Source of the DNA: Frankia nepalensis
GTDB taxonomy: Bacteria; Actinomycetota; Actinomycetes; Frankiales; Frankiaceae
Assembly (NCBI RefSeq): GCF_016786325.1
Contig: NZ_JADWYU010000103.1
Location: forward strand, 1-64,000
DNA: 64,000 bases
Direction: 5' to 3'
The notes below the pieces were generated by a model that did not search any database, was not told the origin of the DNA, and saw only the letters and a program-made list of their open reading frames with translations. This document shows, in pieces, positions 17,471 to 26,295 of this stretch (its first letter is position 1; the number at the start of each line of letters is the position of its first letter). Position numbers and translations under genes: made by a program.

Positions 17471-17510
17471 TCGGGCCGGGTCGGGCCGGGTCGGGCCGGG
17501 TCGGGCCGGA
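17471..17510. repeat. 10-bp tandem repeat upstream of recG
   Basis: Four consecutive units of TCGGGCCGGG (the last ends in A). It lies in the 336-bp divergent rpmB/recG spacer, about 55 bases before the recG start; such a simple repeat can vary in copy number. Confidence 0.9.
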
Positions 17511-17563
17511 GAATCCTCGCGCGCCGCGCCAGAGTGTCGCTGGTTGGGTGCAGTATCGGGTTT

Positions 17564-19828
17564 GTGATCGAGCTGGACACACCGCTGACCCGTGTGGTCG
17601 GGGCGAGGGACGCCAAGCGGCTGGCAGACGGCGCGCTCGGCCTGGTCACCGTCGCCGACCTGCTTGACCACCTGCCCCGTCGTTACCACCAGCGCGGCGA
17701 GCTGACCGTCCTCGCCGACCTCGTCGAGGGCGAGGTGGCGACCGTGCACGCGAAGGTCGTCAAGCACGAGCAGAAGCGGGACCGTTCCGGCAGGCCGCGC
17801 GTCAGCCTGACCGTGACCGACGGCACCGCGCAGATGGTCATCACCTACTTCAACCCCAGCCGGTCGCCCGCGCGCCGACTGTCAGCGGGCGTGGTGGCGG
17901 TCTTCTCGGGCAAGGTCGGCCGCTTCCGGGAACGCCTCCAGATGGTCAACCCGGAGACCCATCCGCTGGAGGACGAGGAGGCCCCCGGCGACGACGCGGA
18001 CGCGTGGGCGCGGGCGCTGGTACCCGTCTACGCGGCCACGGAACAGGTCGCCTCGCCAGTGATCGGCCGTTGCATCCTGGTGCTGCTCGACGCGCTCACG
18101 GAGATCCCCGACCCGCTGCCCGGCGACCTGCGTGCCCGCCACCGGCTCGTCGACCTGCGCACGGCCTACGAGCTGGCGCACCGACCCGACTCGCGGGGCG
18201 ACGTCGAGCGCGCCCACAGGCGGCTGAAGTGGGACGAGGCGCTCACGCTGCAGGTGATCCTGGCGCGGCGGCGCCGGGAGATCCAGGCGATGGCGACGAC
18301 GGCGCGCGTGCCACGGCGAGACGGCATCCTCGCGGCCTTCGACCGCCAGCTGCCGTTCGCGCTCACCGACGGCCAGCGCGACGTCGGGGCCACGGTCCAG
18401 GCGGAGCTGGCCGAGCCGGTCCCGATGCACCGGCTGCTGCAGGGGGAGGTCGGGTCCGGCAAGACCGTCGTCGCGCTGCGCGCGATGCTCACCGTCGTCG
18501 ACGCGGGTGGCCAGGCGGCGCTGCTCGCCCCGACCGAGACGCTCGCGACGCAGCACTACCGCGGCATCCGGGAGCTGCTCGGCGGGCTCGGCCGCGCCGG
18601 CGAGCTGGACGAGACCCCGCCGGCGACCAGGATCGCGCTGCTCACCGGCTCGGTCGGCGCCCGCGCGCGGCGGGAGGCGCTGGCGGCCGCGGCCGACGGG
18701 CGCGCGGGGCTGGTGATCGGCACGCACGCGCTGCTGCATGAGGGAGTCGCGTTCCGCGACCTGGGGCTCGTCGTGGTGGACGAGCAACACCGCTTCGGTG
18801 TCGAGCAGCGCGACGCCCTGCGGGCCCGGGCCAGCCAGCCCCCCCACGTGCTGGTGATGACGGCGACGCCGATCCCGCGGACGGTCGCGATGACCGTGTT
18901 CGGTGACCTGGAGGTCTCCACCCTCACCCAGCTGCCCGCGGGCCGGCAGCCGATCTCCACCTTCGTCGTGGACGCGGCCACCCATCCGACCTGGCGGGAC
19001 AGGATCTGGGGCCGCATCCGGGACGAGGTGGCGGCCGGGCACCAGGCCTACGTCGTCTGCCCACGGATCAGCTCGGTCGCGGTCGGCCAGGGGGACGACG
19101 AGGAGGTCGCGGGCGACGACGAGGCGGCCGACGGCGCGGCCCGCCGGCGGGGCGCGGCCGGGGCTGGGGCCGCCACGGGCCAGACCGTCACGATCCCGGC
19201 TGAGGACGGGAGCCTGGCCGGGGCCGGGGTCGAGGAGCTGACGCCCTGGCTCGCCGAGGGGCCGTTGGCCGGGCTGCGGCTGGCCGCGCTGCACGGCCGG
19301 CTGGCGGCGGACGTCAAGGACTCGGTGATGACCAGGTTCGCGGCCGGCGAGCTCGACGTGCTGGTCGCGACGACCGTGATCGAGGTGGGCGTCGACGTGC
19401 CCAACGCGACCGTGATCGCCATCATGGACGCGGACAGGTTCGGCGTCTCCCAGCTGCACCAGCTGCGCGGGCGGGTCGGGCGCGGCCAGGCCGCGGGGGT
19501 CTGCCTGCTGCATACCGAGGTCGACGGCGACACCCCGGCCACCCAGCGGCTGGCGAACGTCGCGGCGACCACCGACGGCGCCGAGCTGGCGCGCCTGGAC
19601 CTGGGGCAGCGCCGCGAGGGGGACGTGCTGGGTGCCAGCCAGTCGGGCCGCGCCCGCGGCGTGCGGCTGCTGGAGCTGCTCAGGGACGAGCGCCTGATTC
19701 TCGACGCGCGCGAGGAGGCCGGCCGCCTGGTCGCCGCCGACCCGGATCTGGCCGGCCACCCCGCGCTGCGCCGCCGGATCGAGCTGGCCCTCGACGACCG
19801 CCCGGTCGAGTTCCTCGAGAAGGGGTGA
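17564..19828 (+). CDS. recG: ATP-dependent DNA helicase RecG
   Basis: Branch-migrating helicase that remodels stalled forks and Holliday junctions. About 754 residues: N-terminal wedge/OB region (VSLTVTDGTAQMVITYFNP), Walker A in LLQGEVGSGKTVVALR, DEQH box in VVVDEQHRFGVEQRDALR, MTATPIPRTVAMT, and C-terminal RGRVGRG. An acidic/Ala-rich insert of about 45 residues (DDEEVAGDDEAADGAARRRG) interrupts helicase domain 2. GTG at 17564 starts at the conserved N-terminus; a CAGTAT box seven bases upstream and no Shine-Dalgarno suggest a leaderless transcript. Followed by a 4-bp overlapping ORF and rsmD. Confidence 0.95.
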   Translation: MIELDTPLTRVVGARDAKRLADGALGLVTVADLLDHLPRRYHQRGELTVLADLVEGEVATVHAKVVKHEQKRDRSGRPRVSLTVTDGTAQMVITYFNPSRSPARRLSAGVVAVFSGKVGRFRERLQMVNPETHPLEDEEAPGDDADAWARALVPVYAATEQVASPVIGRCILVLLDALTEIPDPLPGDLRARHRLVDLRTAYELAHRPDSRGDVERAHRRLKWDEALTLQVILARRRREIQAMATTARVPRRDGILAAFDRQLPFALTDGQRDVGATVQAELAEPVPMHRLLQGEVGSGKTVVALRAMLTVVDAGGQAALLAPTETLATQHYRGIRELLGGLGRAGELDETPPATRIALLTGSVGARARREALAAAADGRAGLVIGTHALLHEGVAFRDLGLVVVDEQHRFGVEQRDALRARASQPPHVLVMTATPIPRTVAMTVFGDLEVSTLTQLPAGRQPISTFVVDAATHPTWRDRIWGRIRDEVAAGHQAYVVCPRISSVAVGQGDDEEVAGDDEAADGAARRRGAAGAGAATGQTVTIPAEDGSLAGAGVEELTPWLAEGPLAGLRLAALHGRLAADVKDSVMTRFAAGELDVLVATTVIEVGVDVPNATVIAIMDADRFGVSQLHQLRGRVGRGQAAGVCLLHTEVDGDTPATQRLANVAATTDGAELARLDLGQRREGDVLGASQSGRARGVRLLELLRDERLILDAREEAGRLVAADPDLAGHPALRRRIELALDDRPVEFLEKG

Positions 19829-20043
19829 GGACCGTGGTGGCTCGCCCCGCCAGCGCCGGGGACTCCCGTTCCCCGGTCGGCCGTTCCCCGGTCCGTCCAG
19901 GTCGGCGTTCGCTCGGCTCCGCGGAGGTCGGCCTCCGGTCGGCTCCGCGCGGGCCGGCCTCCGGTCGACGCGGAGGGCCGGGCGACGGCGGCCTCCGACG
20001 GACCGCGCCGAGGACACGGCGGATGGCCGGGAACGAGCGATGA
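19825..20043 (+). CDS. Small Arg/Gly/Pro-rich ORF bridging recG and rsmD
   Basis: A 72-codon frame whose GTG overlaps the recG stop (GTGA) and whose TGA overlaps the rsmD start (ATGA), so it exactly fills the gap. The predicted peptide is basic and low-complexity (RSPVGRSPVRPGRR, GPASGRRGGPGDGG). It is encoded largely by imperfect repeats ending CGGCCTCCG (three copies, about 19900-20000) and TTCCCCGGTC (two copies). No family is recognised. It may be a real coupled micro-ORF or just translatable repeat spacer that keeps ribosomes moving into rsmD. Confidence 0.4.
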   Translation: MRTVVARPASAGDSRSPVGRSPVRPGRRSLGSAEVGLRSAPRGPASGRRGGPGDGGLRRTAPRTRRMAGNER

Positions 20044-20597
20044 CCAGGATCGTCGGCGGCGTCGCCGGGGGGCGGCGACTGGCCGTGCCGCCGGGGCAGG
20101 GGACGAGGCCGACCTCGGACCGGGCCCGCGAGGGGCTGTTCAACTCGCTCGCGACGCTGGTGGACCTGTCCGGCGCCCGGGTCGCGGACCTGTACGCGGG
20201 CAGCGGGGCGGTCGGGCTCGAGGCGCTCTCGCGCGGCGCCGCGCACGCGCTGCTCGTCGAGCGCGACCCCGCCGCCGCCCGGGTGGCCAGGCGTAACGCC
20301 GCCGAGCTGGGCCTGCCCGGCGCCGAGGTGGTGGTCGGCGCGGTCGAACGTGTGGTGGTCGCCACTCCCGGGCAGCCCTACGACGTGGTGTTCCTCGACC
20401 CTCCGTACGCGCTCGATGACGACCGGCTCGGTGAGGTGCTCGGGTTGCTGGTTGATCGATGCTGGCTGGATAAGGACGGTGTCTGTGTGGTCGAGCGGGC
20501 CCGCCGGTCCGCTCCGCCGGGCTGGCCGGAGGGCCTCGTCGGCGTTCGTTCGAGGGGGTACGGGGAGGCCGTCCTCTGGTACGGTTCTCGATCATGA
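20040..20597 (+). CDS. rsmD: 16S rRNA (guanine(966)-N2)-methyltransferase
   Basis: SAM-dependent methyltransferase acting on 16S rRNA G966 in the 30S subunit. 185 residues with the family opening TRIVGGVAGGRRLAVPPG, the RPTSDRAREGLFN motif, the SAM loop VADLYAGSGAVGLEALSRG and the catalytic VVFLDPPYALDD. ATG start overlaps the preceding ORF, and its stop overlaps the coaD start by four bases, so rsmD and coaD are translationally coupled, as in many bacteria. Confidence 0.93.
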   Translation: MTRIVGGVAGGRRLAVPPGQGTRPTSDRAREGLFNSLATLVDLSGARVADLYAGSGAVGLEALSRGAAHALLVERDPAAARVARRNAAELGLPGAEVVVGAVERVVVATPGQPYDVVFLDPPYALDDDRLGEVLGLLVDRCWLDKDGVCVVERARRSAPPGWPEGLVGVRSRGYGEAVLWYGSRS

Positions 20598-21088
20598 GGA
20601 GGGCTGTCTGTCCTGGTTCCTTTGACCCGATCACGAACGGCCATCTCGACATCATCATGCGAGCTAGCAAGCTCTTCGACGAGGTCGTCGTCGCCGTTCT
20701 GATCAATAAGACGAAGTCCACCCTGTTCACGGTCGACGAACGGATGGACCTCATCCGAGAAGCGGTCCGTGACCATCCGCAGGCGGCGACCAACATCGTC
20801 GTCGAGTCGTCCTACGGCCTGTTGGTCGACTTCTGCAAGTCCCGTGGCATCCAGTCGATCGTCAAGGGGCTGCGGGCGGTGAGTGACTTCGACTACGAGC
20901 TGCAGATGGCGCAGATGAACAACCGGCTGGCCGGGGTGGAGACGCTCTTCATGAGCACCAATCCGCAGTACGCGTTTCTGTCCTCCAGCCTGGTCAAGGA
21001 AGTCGCCCGCTACGGCGGTGATGTCACTGGCCTGATCCCGGACATCGTCCTCAAACACCTCCGCGAGCGACTGAGCCAGGACACCTGA
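20594..21088 (+). CDS. coaD: Phosphopantetheine adenylyltransferase
   Basis: Transfers AMP from ATP to 4'-phosphopantetheine, the penultimate step of coenzyme A synthesis; works as a hexamer. 164 residues, full length. Motifs: CPGSFDPITNGHLDIIMRA with the nucleotide-binding TNGH, KGLRAVSDFDYELQMAQMN and MSTNPQYAFLSSSLVKEVARYGGDV. Overlaps rsmD by ATGA. The coding region is visibly less GC-rich at wobble positions early on (AATAAGACG) than its neighbours. Confidence 0.95.
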   Translation: MRRAVCPGSFDPITNGHLDIIMRASKLFDEVVVAVLINKTKSTLFTVDERMDLIREAVRDHPQAATNIVVESSYGLLVDFCKSRGIQSIVKGLRAVSDFDYELQMAQMNNRLAGVETLFMSTNPQYAFLSSSLVKEVARYGGDVTGLIPDIVLKHLRERLSQDT

Positions 21089-21177
21089 CGGCTCATCGGC
21101 TTCGTCGGGGCGGGGCGCTCGGTACGGCGTCCCGCCCGTTCGCCCGGCTGGGCGTGGGGGAGTGGCCGGCGATCGGA

Positions 21178-21253
21178 TAGGGTAGACCTCCGTGCCGTAA
21201 GCCCGGTAGCTTGCGGCACCCCGCTGGAACCCACTACTTCAACGAGATCTCGT
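21178..21253 (+). promoter_or_regulatory. Promoter, 5' hairpin and start-codon palindrome of yceD-rpmF
   Basis: TAGGGT (21178-21183) looks like a -10 box. Transcription would start near 21190, directly before an 11-bp hairpin, GTGCCGTAAGC/GCTTGCGGCAC (21192-21202 with 21209-21219, one wobble). A 12-bp perfect palindrome, ACGAGATCTCGT (21242-21253), then runs into the GTG start of yceD. No ribosome-binding site is obvious for that GTG. The structure could regulate the L32 operon. Confidence 0.45.
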
Positions 21254-21869
21254 GACTTCCGCCGCCATGACCGGACATCGTCTACGCCGCCAGACCCCGC
21301 GCGGCCCGTTCGTGCTCGACATCCGCGAGCTCGGCCGCCGGCCCGGGGCGATGCGGCCTGTCCGGGTGCAGGTACCGGCACCCGAGGGCCTGGGCACGCC
21401 GATGCTGCGGGTGCCCGTCGGCTCTCCGGTGGACCTCGACGCGCGGATGGAGTCCGTGCACGAGGGTGTGCTGATCAGCGGGACGGCGACCGCCCACCTG
21501 GTGGGTGAGTGCTCACGCTGCCTCGACGAGGTTCGTGACCAGGTCACGGTCGATCTCCAGGAGCTGTTCTACTACCCTGACCGCGCCGCTGAGATCGACG
21601 AGGACGACGAGGACGTGCTCGCCGTCGTGGACGATCATGTCGACCTCGCGCCGGTCGTGCGGGACGCGCTGGTGCTCGACCTGCCGCTCTCGCCGCTGTG
21701 CCGCCCGGACTGCGCCGGCCTGTGCGTCGAGTGCGGCGCCCGGCTGGACGAGGCCGGCCCCGACCACTCCCACGACAGCCCCGATCCTCGGTGGGCGGCG
21801 CTGTCGGGATTCACCGAAGCTGGAGCCGCCGGCGACGTCGCCGGGCGGGAAACGAAGGAGAAGGACTAG
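21252..21869 (+). CDS. YceD family (DUF177) protein
   Basis: Conserved partner of rpmF; in other bacteria YceD homologues are linked to 23S rRNA and ribosome assembly. 205 residues. Features are [13 protein letters not shown], a first cysteine pair in [10 protein letters not shown], an acidic stretch (EIDEDDEDV) and a cysteine cluster [17 protein letters not shown], likely zinc-binding. The C-terminus is low-complexity. GTG at 21252 is used; ATG at 21267 is also possible. The TAG stop shares one base with the rpmF GTG, indicating coupling. Confidence 0.88.
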   Translation: MTSAAMTGHRLRRQTPRGPFVLDIRELGRRPGAMRPVRVQVPAPEGLGTPMLRVPVGSPVDLDARMESVHEGVLISGTATAHLVGECSRCLDEVRDQVTVDLQELFYYPDRAAEIDEDDEDVLAVVDDHVDLAPVVRDALVLDLPLSPLCRPDCAGLCVECGARLDEAGPDHSHDSPDPRWAALSGFTEAGAAGDVAGRETKEKD

Positions 21870-22039
21870 TGGCTGTCCCGAAGCGCCGGATGTCGCGCAG
21901 CAACACCCGGTCCCGGCGCGCGCAGTGGAAGGCGGCGCTTCCGGCCCTGTCTCGCTGCTCGCGTGGGCACGTCATCCGGCAGCACCACGCCTGCCCGACC
22001 TGCGGCCGGTACAACGACCGACAGGTGCTTGACGTCTGA
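21869..22039 (+). CDS. rpmF: 50S ribosomal protein L32
   Basis: Ribosomal protein of 56 residues: [20 protein letters not shown] at the N-terminus, typical of L32, then [19 protein letters not shown], a zinc-ribbon-like segment with three Cys and nearby His. GTG start inside TAGTG overlaps the yceD stop, with AAGGAGAAGG upstream as a good ribosome-binding site. Always found with yceD; plsX-rnc follow, as in the classical yceD-rpmF-plsX arrangement. Confidence 0.95.
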   Translation: MAVPKRRMSRSNTRSRRAQWKAALPALSRCSRGHVIRQHHACPTCGRYNDRQVLDV

Positions 22040-22046
22040 TCCAGAC

Positions 22047-23075
22047 GTGACCCACGTCGCAGTAGATCTTCTCGGGGAGGGCGTCCAGCCGGCATCGGTA
22101 CTGGACGCCCTCCCCGCCGCGCTGGACGCGGACCCGGAGCTCGTGGTGACGCTCGTCGTCCCGCCGGACTCCACCACCGCGGATCTGGCCGGCCGCGGCA
22201 TCGTGACCGGTGACCGCGTCCACCTGGTGACGGCCCGCCGTGGCATTCCCGCCGGACCGGAAGCGATCCGAGACGTGCGGGCCCGCCGCGACAGCGGGGT
22301 GCGGGTGGCTGCCCGGCTGGTCCGCGACGGCAAGGCCGACGCGATGGTCTCGGTCGCGCCGCTGGAGGCGGTCGCGGCGGCGGCGCAGTTCACCTTCGGC
22401 CTGCTGCCGGGCGCGACCAGGGGCTCGCTGGCCGCGGTCGTCGACACCGGCGGCGAGGCGACGCCGGGCGGGGTCGTGCTGTGCGACGCCGGCGCGTCCG
22501 TCGACGTCACCTCGGACGACCTCGCCCAGTTCGCGCTCGCCGGCGCCGCCTACGCCCGGGTGCGGGCGGGCGCCGGACAGCCGCGGGTCGCGCTGCTGGC
22601 CGCCCGCCCGGCGCTGCCGGACACGGTCCGCCGGGCCGCGCACGAGCTGCTCGGCTCGCTCGGCGTCGACTACGTCGGCCAGGTCGACGCCGGCGTGCTG
22701 GTCGCCGGCGGCCACGGCCAGCGGCCGGACGTCGTGGTGACCGACGGTTTCACCGGTGACGTGGTGCTGGCCTGCCTGCGCGCGGTCCGGGCGGCGGTTC
22801 CGGGGGCCAGGCCACAGATGCCGGAGGGGCTCGACCCGGCCTGGCGCAGCCCGGCTGGACCTGATCTGCAGGGGGGGACGATCGTGCTCGCAGTGGACGG
22901 CGTCGCGGTGCGGGCGGGCGACCCCGTCGGCGGGCCCGACGATCTTTCCACCGGCATCCCGGCGGCGCTCGCGACGGCGGCCACGGTGTGGCGTGGCGGG
23001 CTCGTCGACCAGATCCGCGCCGAGCTCGCGCGGCTGGTCGCGCGGCGCAGGTCCCTGGCGGGGCTGTCACCGTGA
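22047..23075 (+). CDS. PlsX-like (phosphate acyltransferase family) protein, diverged
   Basis: By position and overall pattern a PlsX homologue, the enzyme making acyl-phosphate from acyl-ACP. About 342 residues. Family-like parts include [57 protein letters not shown] and [12 protein letters not shown]. Two hallmarks are absent. The N-terminal AVDAMGGD reads AVDLLGEG, and the SAGNTGA loop after KADAMV reads SVAPLEA (residues 102-108). It may have altered or lost activity. GTG at 22047 follows rpmF by seven bases; the stop overlaps rnc (GTGA). Confidence 0.8.
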   Translation: MTHVAVDLLGEGVQPASVLDALPAALDADPELVVTLVVPPDSTTADLAGRGIVTGDRVHLVTARRGIPAGPEAIRDVRARRDSGVRVAARLVRDGKADAMVSVAPLEAVAAAAQFTFGLLPGATRGSLAAVVDTGGEATPGGVVLCDAGASVDVTSDDLAQFALAGAAYARVRAGAGQPRVALLAARPALPDTVRRAAHELLGSLGVDYVGQVDAGVLVAGGHGQRPDVVVTDGFTGDVVLACLRAVRAAVPGARPQMPEGLDPAWRSPAGPDLQGGTIVLAVDGVAVRAGDPVGGPDDLSTGIPAALATAATVWRGGLVDQIRAELARLVARRRSLAGLSP

Positions 23076-24094
23076 GCGCAGGCGCAAGCGAGCGGAGGCC
23101 GCGGCCGACGGAGGAGGCCGGGGCCGAGCAGGGGTCCCTGGCCACTCGCGGAGCGATGGCCGGAGGGGCGACGAGTGCGGCGCTGGAGCGAGCCCGTGGG
23201 ACCGTGAGCCGCGGCGTGTCGTTTCCCCAGGCGCGCGCGGGCCTGCTGGAAGCCCTGGACCTGCGTATCGCGCCCGAGCTGCTCGACCAGGCGCTGACCC
23301 ACCGGTCCTACTCGTACGAGAACGGCAATCTGCCGACGAACGAGCGACTGGAGTTCCTGGGCGACGCCGTCCTCCAGCTGGTCATCACCAACGCGCTCTA
23401 CCGGCGCCATCCGACGTTGGCCGAGGGAGCCCTCGCCAAGCAGCGCGCCTCGGTGGTGAACATGCGGGCGCTGGCCGCCGTCGCCCGCGGCATCGGCCCC
23501 GTCGGGATCGGCCCCTACCTGCTGCTCGGCAAGGGCGAGGAGACCACCGGCGGGCGGGACAAGCCGAGCATCCTGGCCGACACCCTCGAGGCGCTCATCG
23601 GCGCGGTCTACCTGGAGCTGGGGCTCGAGGTGGCGTCGGCCTTCGTGCACCGCCACTTCGACCCGTTGCTCGACGACGCGGCCCGGCGCGGCGCCGGTCT
23701 CGACTGGAAGACCTCGCTCCAGGAACGCACCGCCGTGCTGAACATGGGCCCGCCGGACTACGTGGTCAGCGACTCCGGCCCGGACCACGCCAAGCGGTTC
23801 ACCGCCAGGGCCCGGATCTCGGACCGGATCTACGGCGAGGGTGAGGGCGGCAGCAAGAAGGAGGCGGAGCAACGGGCGGCCGAGCGGGCCTTCCTGGCGC
23901 TCGAGGGCCTCACCGGCGCCACCGTGACCGCCGAGCCGGCAGGCGGCCCGGCCGGGCCGACCGCGGACGGCGTCGGCGGGGCCGCCGGTGGTGGCGCCGG
24001 CGTGGTCGACGGGCTCGGGCAGGTTCCCGGCGCCGCGCCGAGCGACGCCGCGGCCGTGGGCCTGGGACCGGCCCGCGCCCCGGAGGCGGGCTGA
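23072..24094 (+). CDS. rnc: Ribonuclease III
   Basis: Double-strand-specific endoribonuclease for rRNA maturation and mRNA processing. About 340 residues, longer than the usual 230-250 because of a ~55-residue N-terminal extension and a ~60-residue Gly/Ala-rich tail. The core holds the RNase III signature [13 protein letters not shown], the second acidic cluster [15 protein letters not shown], and a dsRNA-binding domain (DWKTSLQE ... [19 protein letters not shown]). GTG at 23072 overlaps plsX by four bases; in-frame starts nearer the core exist, so the N-terminus is uncertain. mutM follows after three bases. Confidence 0.93.
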   Translation: MSAGASERRPRPTEEAGAEQGSLATRGAMAGGATSAALERARGTVSRGVSFPQARAGLLEALDLRIAPELLDQALTHRSYSYENGNLPTNERLEFLGDAVLQLVITNALYRRHPTLAEGALAKQRASVVNMRALAAVARGIGPVGIGPYLLLGKGEETTGGRDKPSILADTLEALIGAVYLELGLEVASAFVHRHFDPLLDDAARRGAGLDWKTSLQERTAVLNMGPPDYVVSDSGPDHAKRFTARARISDRIYGEGEGGSKKEAEQRAAERAFLALEGLTGATVTAEPAGGPAGPTADGVGGAAGGGAGVVDGLGQVPGAAPSDAAAVGLGPARAPEAG

Positions 24095-24097
24095 GCC

Positions 24098-25021
24098 GTG
24101 CCCGAGCTGCCCGAGGTCGAGGTCGTCCGGCGGGGCCTGGAACGCGGCGTGGTCGGTCGCTCGATCGCCACCGTGCGCGTCCTGCACCCGCGTGCCGTGC
24201 GTCGGCACGCCGCCGGCGCGGCCGACTTCGAGGCCGCGCTGGCCGGCCAGACGATCACCGCCGCCCGTCGCCGCGGCAAGTACCTGTGGCTGGCGCTCGC
24301 CTCCCCGGAAGGCCTGGACGGCCCGGACGCGCCGGCTCATGGCGACGCCCTGCTCGGGCACCTCGGTATGAGCGGCCAGCTGCTCGTCGTGCCGCCGACC
24401 TCGCCCGACCAGACCCATCTGCGCGTCCGGTTCACCTTCACGGACGGCGGCCGGGAGCTCCGGTTCGTCGATCAGCGCACCTTCGGGGGGATGGCGATCG
24501 CGGTGGGCGGCGCGTCGCTGCCGGCCCCGATCGAGCACATCGCCCGTGACCCGCTCGACCCGCTGTTCGACGACGACGCCTTCGTCGCGGGCCTCGCGGC
24601 CCGCCGCACCGGCCTCAAACGCGCACTGCTCGACCAGCGGCTGGTCAGTGGCATAGGCAACATCTACGCCGACGAGGCGCTGTGGGCGGCGGGGCTGCAC
24701 TATGACCAGGCCACCGAGACGCTGGGCCCGGCCGACGCCCATCGGCTGCTCGCCGAGGTGCGCGCCGTGCTGACCGCCGCGCTGGCGGCGGGCGGCACGT
24801 CGTTCGACCGGCTCTACGTCTCGACGGAAGGCGTCAGCGGGCTGTTCGAGCGGGAGCTCGCGGCCTACGGCCGGGGTGGCCAGCCGTGCCGGCGCTGCGA
24901 GACCCCCATCCGCCGGGACGCGTTCATGAACCGGTCGAGCTTCACCTGCCCCACCTGCCAGCCCCACCCGCGCCAGGGCGGTCGGCTCGAGGTCGCTGGC
25001 GCGACCATCCAGACCTCCTGA
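24098..25021 (+). CDS. mutM: Formamidopyrimidine-DNA glycosylase
   Basis: Base-excision repair glycosylase/AP lyase for 8-oxoguanine. 307 residues. Pro2-Glu3 of [15 protein letters not shown] form the catalytic N-terminus. GHLGMSGQL, the H2TH region ([17 protein letters not shown]), and a C-terminal Cys4 zinc finger (CRRC ... CPTC) are all present. The tail runs a few residues past the finger. GTG start three bases after rnc implies the same operon; rnc-mutM-smc is a common actinobacterial order. Confidence 0.95.
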   Translation: MPELPEVEVVRRGLERGVVGRSIATVRVLHPRAVRRHAAGAADFEAALAGQTITAARRRGKYLWLALASPEGLDGPDAPAHGDALLGHLGMSGQLLVVPPTSPDQTHLRVRFTFTDGGRELRFVDQRTFGGMAIAVGGASLPAPIEHIARDPLDPLFDDDAFVAGLAARRTGLKRALLDQRLVSGIGNIYADEALWAAGLHYDQATETLGPADAHRLLAEVRAVLTAALAAGGTSFDRLYVSTEGVSGLFERELAAYGRGGQPCRRCETPIRRDAFMNRSSFTCPTCQPHPRQGGRLEVAGATIQTS

Positions 25022-25424
25022 ATCGCTTACCTCCCAGCAGACCTGCCGGATCGCTTCGCGATCCGGCAGGGACCCCGGCCACCGTCGTCGGGGCGCTCGG
25101 TGCCTGGTCGACGCGATCCCGGGCTGGTGGACAGGCTCGATGGGGCGCGGGGATCGGGGGGACAACCCCCTGACCTCCTGGTCTCGGCACCCGCGCGAAA
25201 CTGGGCGCGGCTGGGATTCGTGCTCGGGGGAGGTCGGCTCGCGGGCGAACGCGCTGGCTCGTCGCCTGGTCCACGGCGGCGGGCGACGTCGCCTGGCCCA
25301 CGGCGCGGACGACATGGCCCGGCCGACAGCGACCACTCACGAGGCCGCGGGCGGGCCCGAAAGGCTCGGGCCGGCCAGGCAAAGGCCGATCTCTCGTGAT
25401 CTCGGGCGACGAAGGAGACGACCC
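25022..25424. repeat. Spacer with a free palindromic element
   Basis: CCTGCCGGATCGC-TTC-GCGATCCGGCAGG (25042-25070) is a perfect 13-bp stem with a 3-base loop, followed by GACCCCGG. It is one copy of a dispersed palindromic family (others at 39.7 and 60.5 kb) and may double as the mutM terminator. The rest of the spacer shows no gene; a frame open from 25140 into the next gene is not family-like. Confidence 0.75.
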
Positions 25425-26162
25425 ATGAACTCGGATGCGTTGCTCGGGCGGGTACGCAAGCTGCTCGCGATGGCCGAGGCGGAAGGGCTGAGCGAGGCCG
25501 CCCGGGAGACCTACAACGCGAAGGCCGCCGAGCTGATCGCCCAGTACGGCATCGACCGGGCACTGGTCGAGGAGGCCGGCCCGACCAGGGTCGCCGCCGC
25601 GGACCTGGTCCTCGACGTCCACCCGCCGTACGCGCGTGACAAGATCACGCTGTTGGCGAGCATCGTCACCCCGCTGGGCTGCCGACTGGTGCACCGCACC
25701 CAGCGACAGAGCGGGAGCACGGGCCATTCCGCCCATCTGTTCGGGATGGAGGCCGACCTCACCCGGGCGCAGCTGCTGTTCACGTCGTTGCTCGTGCAGC
25801 AGGCCCACGGGCTGGCGGTCGCCGTGGCGCCGCCGTGGGAGGACCCGCGCGCGTTTCGCCGGTCCTGGATGTCCGGGTTCGCGGTCGCCGTGCAGCAGCG
25901 GCTGACGGCGGCCGAGCAGGCCGCCCGGGCCGCGGCCGAACCGGCGAGGACGGGCGCCGGTACCTCGGTCGCGCTGGTGCTGGCGCACCGTTCGGCCCGG
26001 GTGGACGAGCGGCTGGCGAGCGTCTACCCCCGGCTGCGCGCGGCCCGTGGCCGCCAGTTGTCCGGGTCGGGCGGCCGCGCCGGGTACGACGCCGGCCAGC
26101 GTGCCGACCTCGGCACCGAGGCCCGGGTCGAGCCCGCGGCGCCCCGCCGCGCGATCGGATAG
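25425..26162 (+). CDS. DUF2786 domain protein
   Basis: About 245 residues. The N-terminal ~40 residues (MNSDALLGRVRKLLAMAEAE ... YNAKAAELIAQYGID) are the DUF2786 helical hairpin found in many actinobacterial and phage proteins. The middle (LFGMEADLTRAQLLFTSLLVQQ) and RSWMSGFAVAVQQRL also recur in the family. No catalytic motif is recognised and the function is unknown. ATG at 25425 with GAAGGAG upstream is a clear start. The C-terminus is Arg/Gly-rich. Confidence 0.8.
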   Translation: MNSDALLGRVRKLLAMAEAEGLSEAARETYNAKAAELIAQYGIDRALVEEAGPTRVAAADLVLDVHPPYARDKITLLASIVTPLGCRLVHRTQRQSGSTGHSAHLFGMEADLTRAQLLFTSLLVQQAHGLAVAVAPPWEDPRAFRRSWMSGFAVAVQQRLTAAEQAARAAAEPARTGAGTSVALVLAHRSARVDERLASVYPRLRAARGRQLSGSGGRAGYDAGQRADLGTEARVEPAAPRRAIG

Positions 26163-26295
26163 CCGTCGGGCGGCGGCGTGCCCGGCTGATGCGCGACCCG
26201 CCAGCCACCTGGTGATCGGATCCCGACGTGGCCTGACGACGTGGCCTGACCTGGGCGCCTTTACGGCGGCTCAGGGGCCTCCAGCCCAGGACGCC

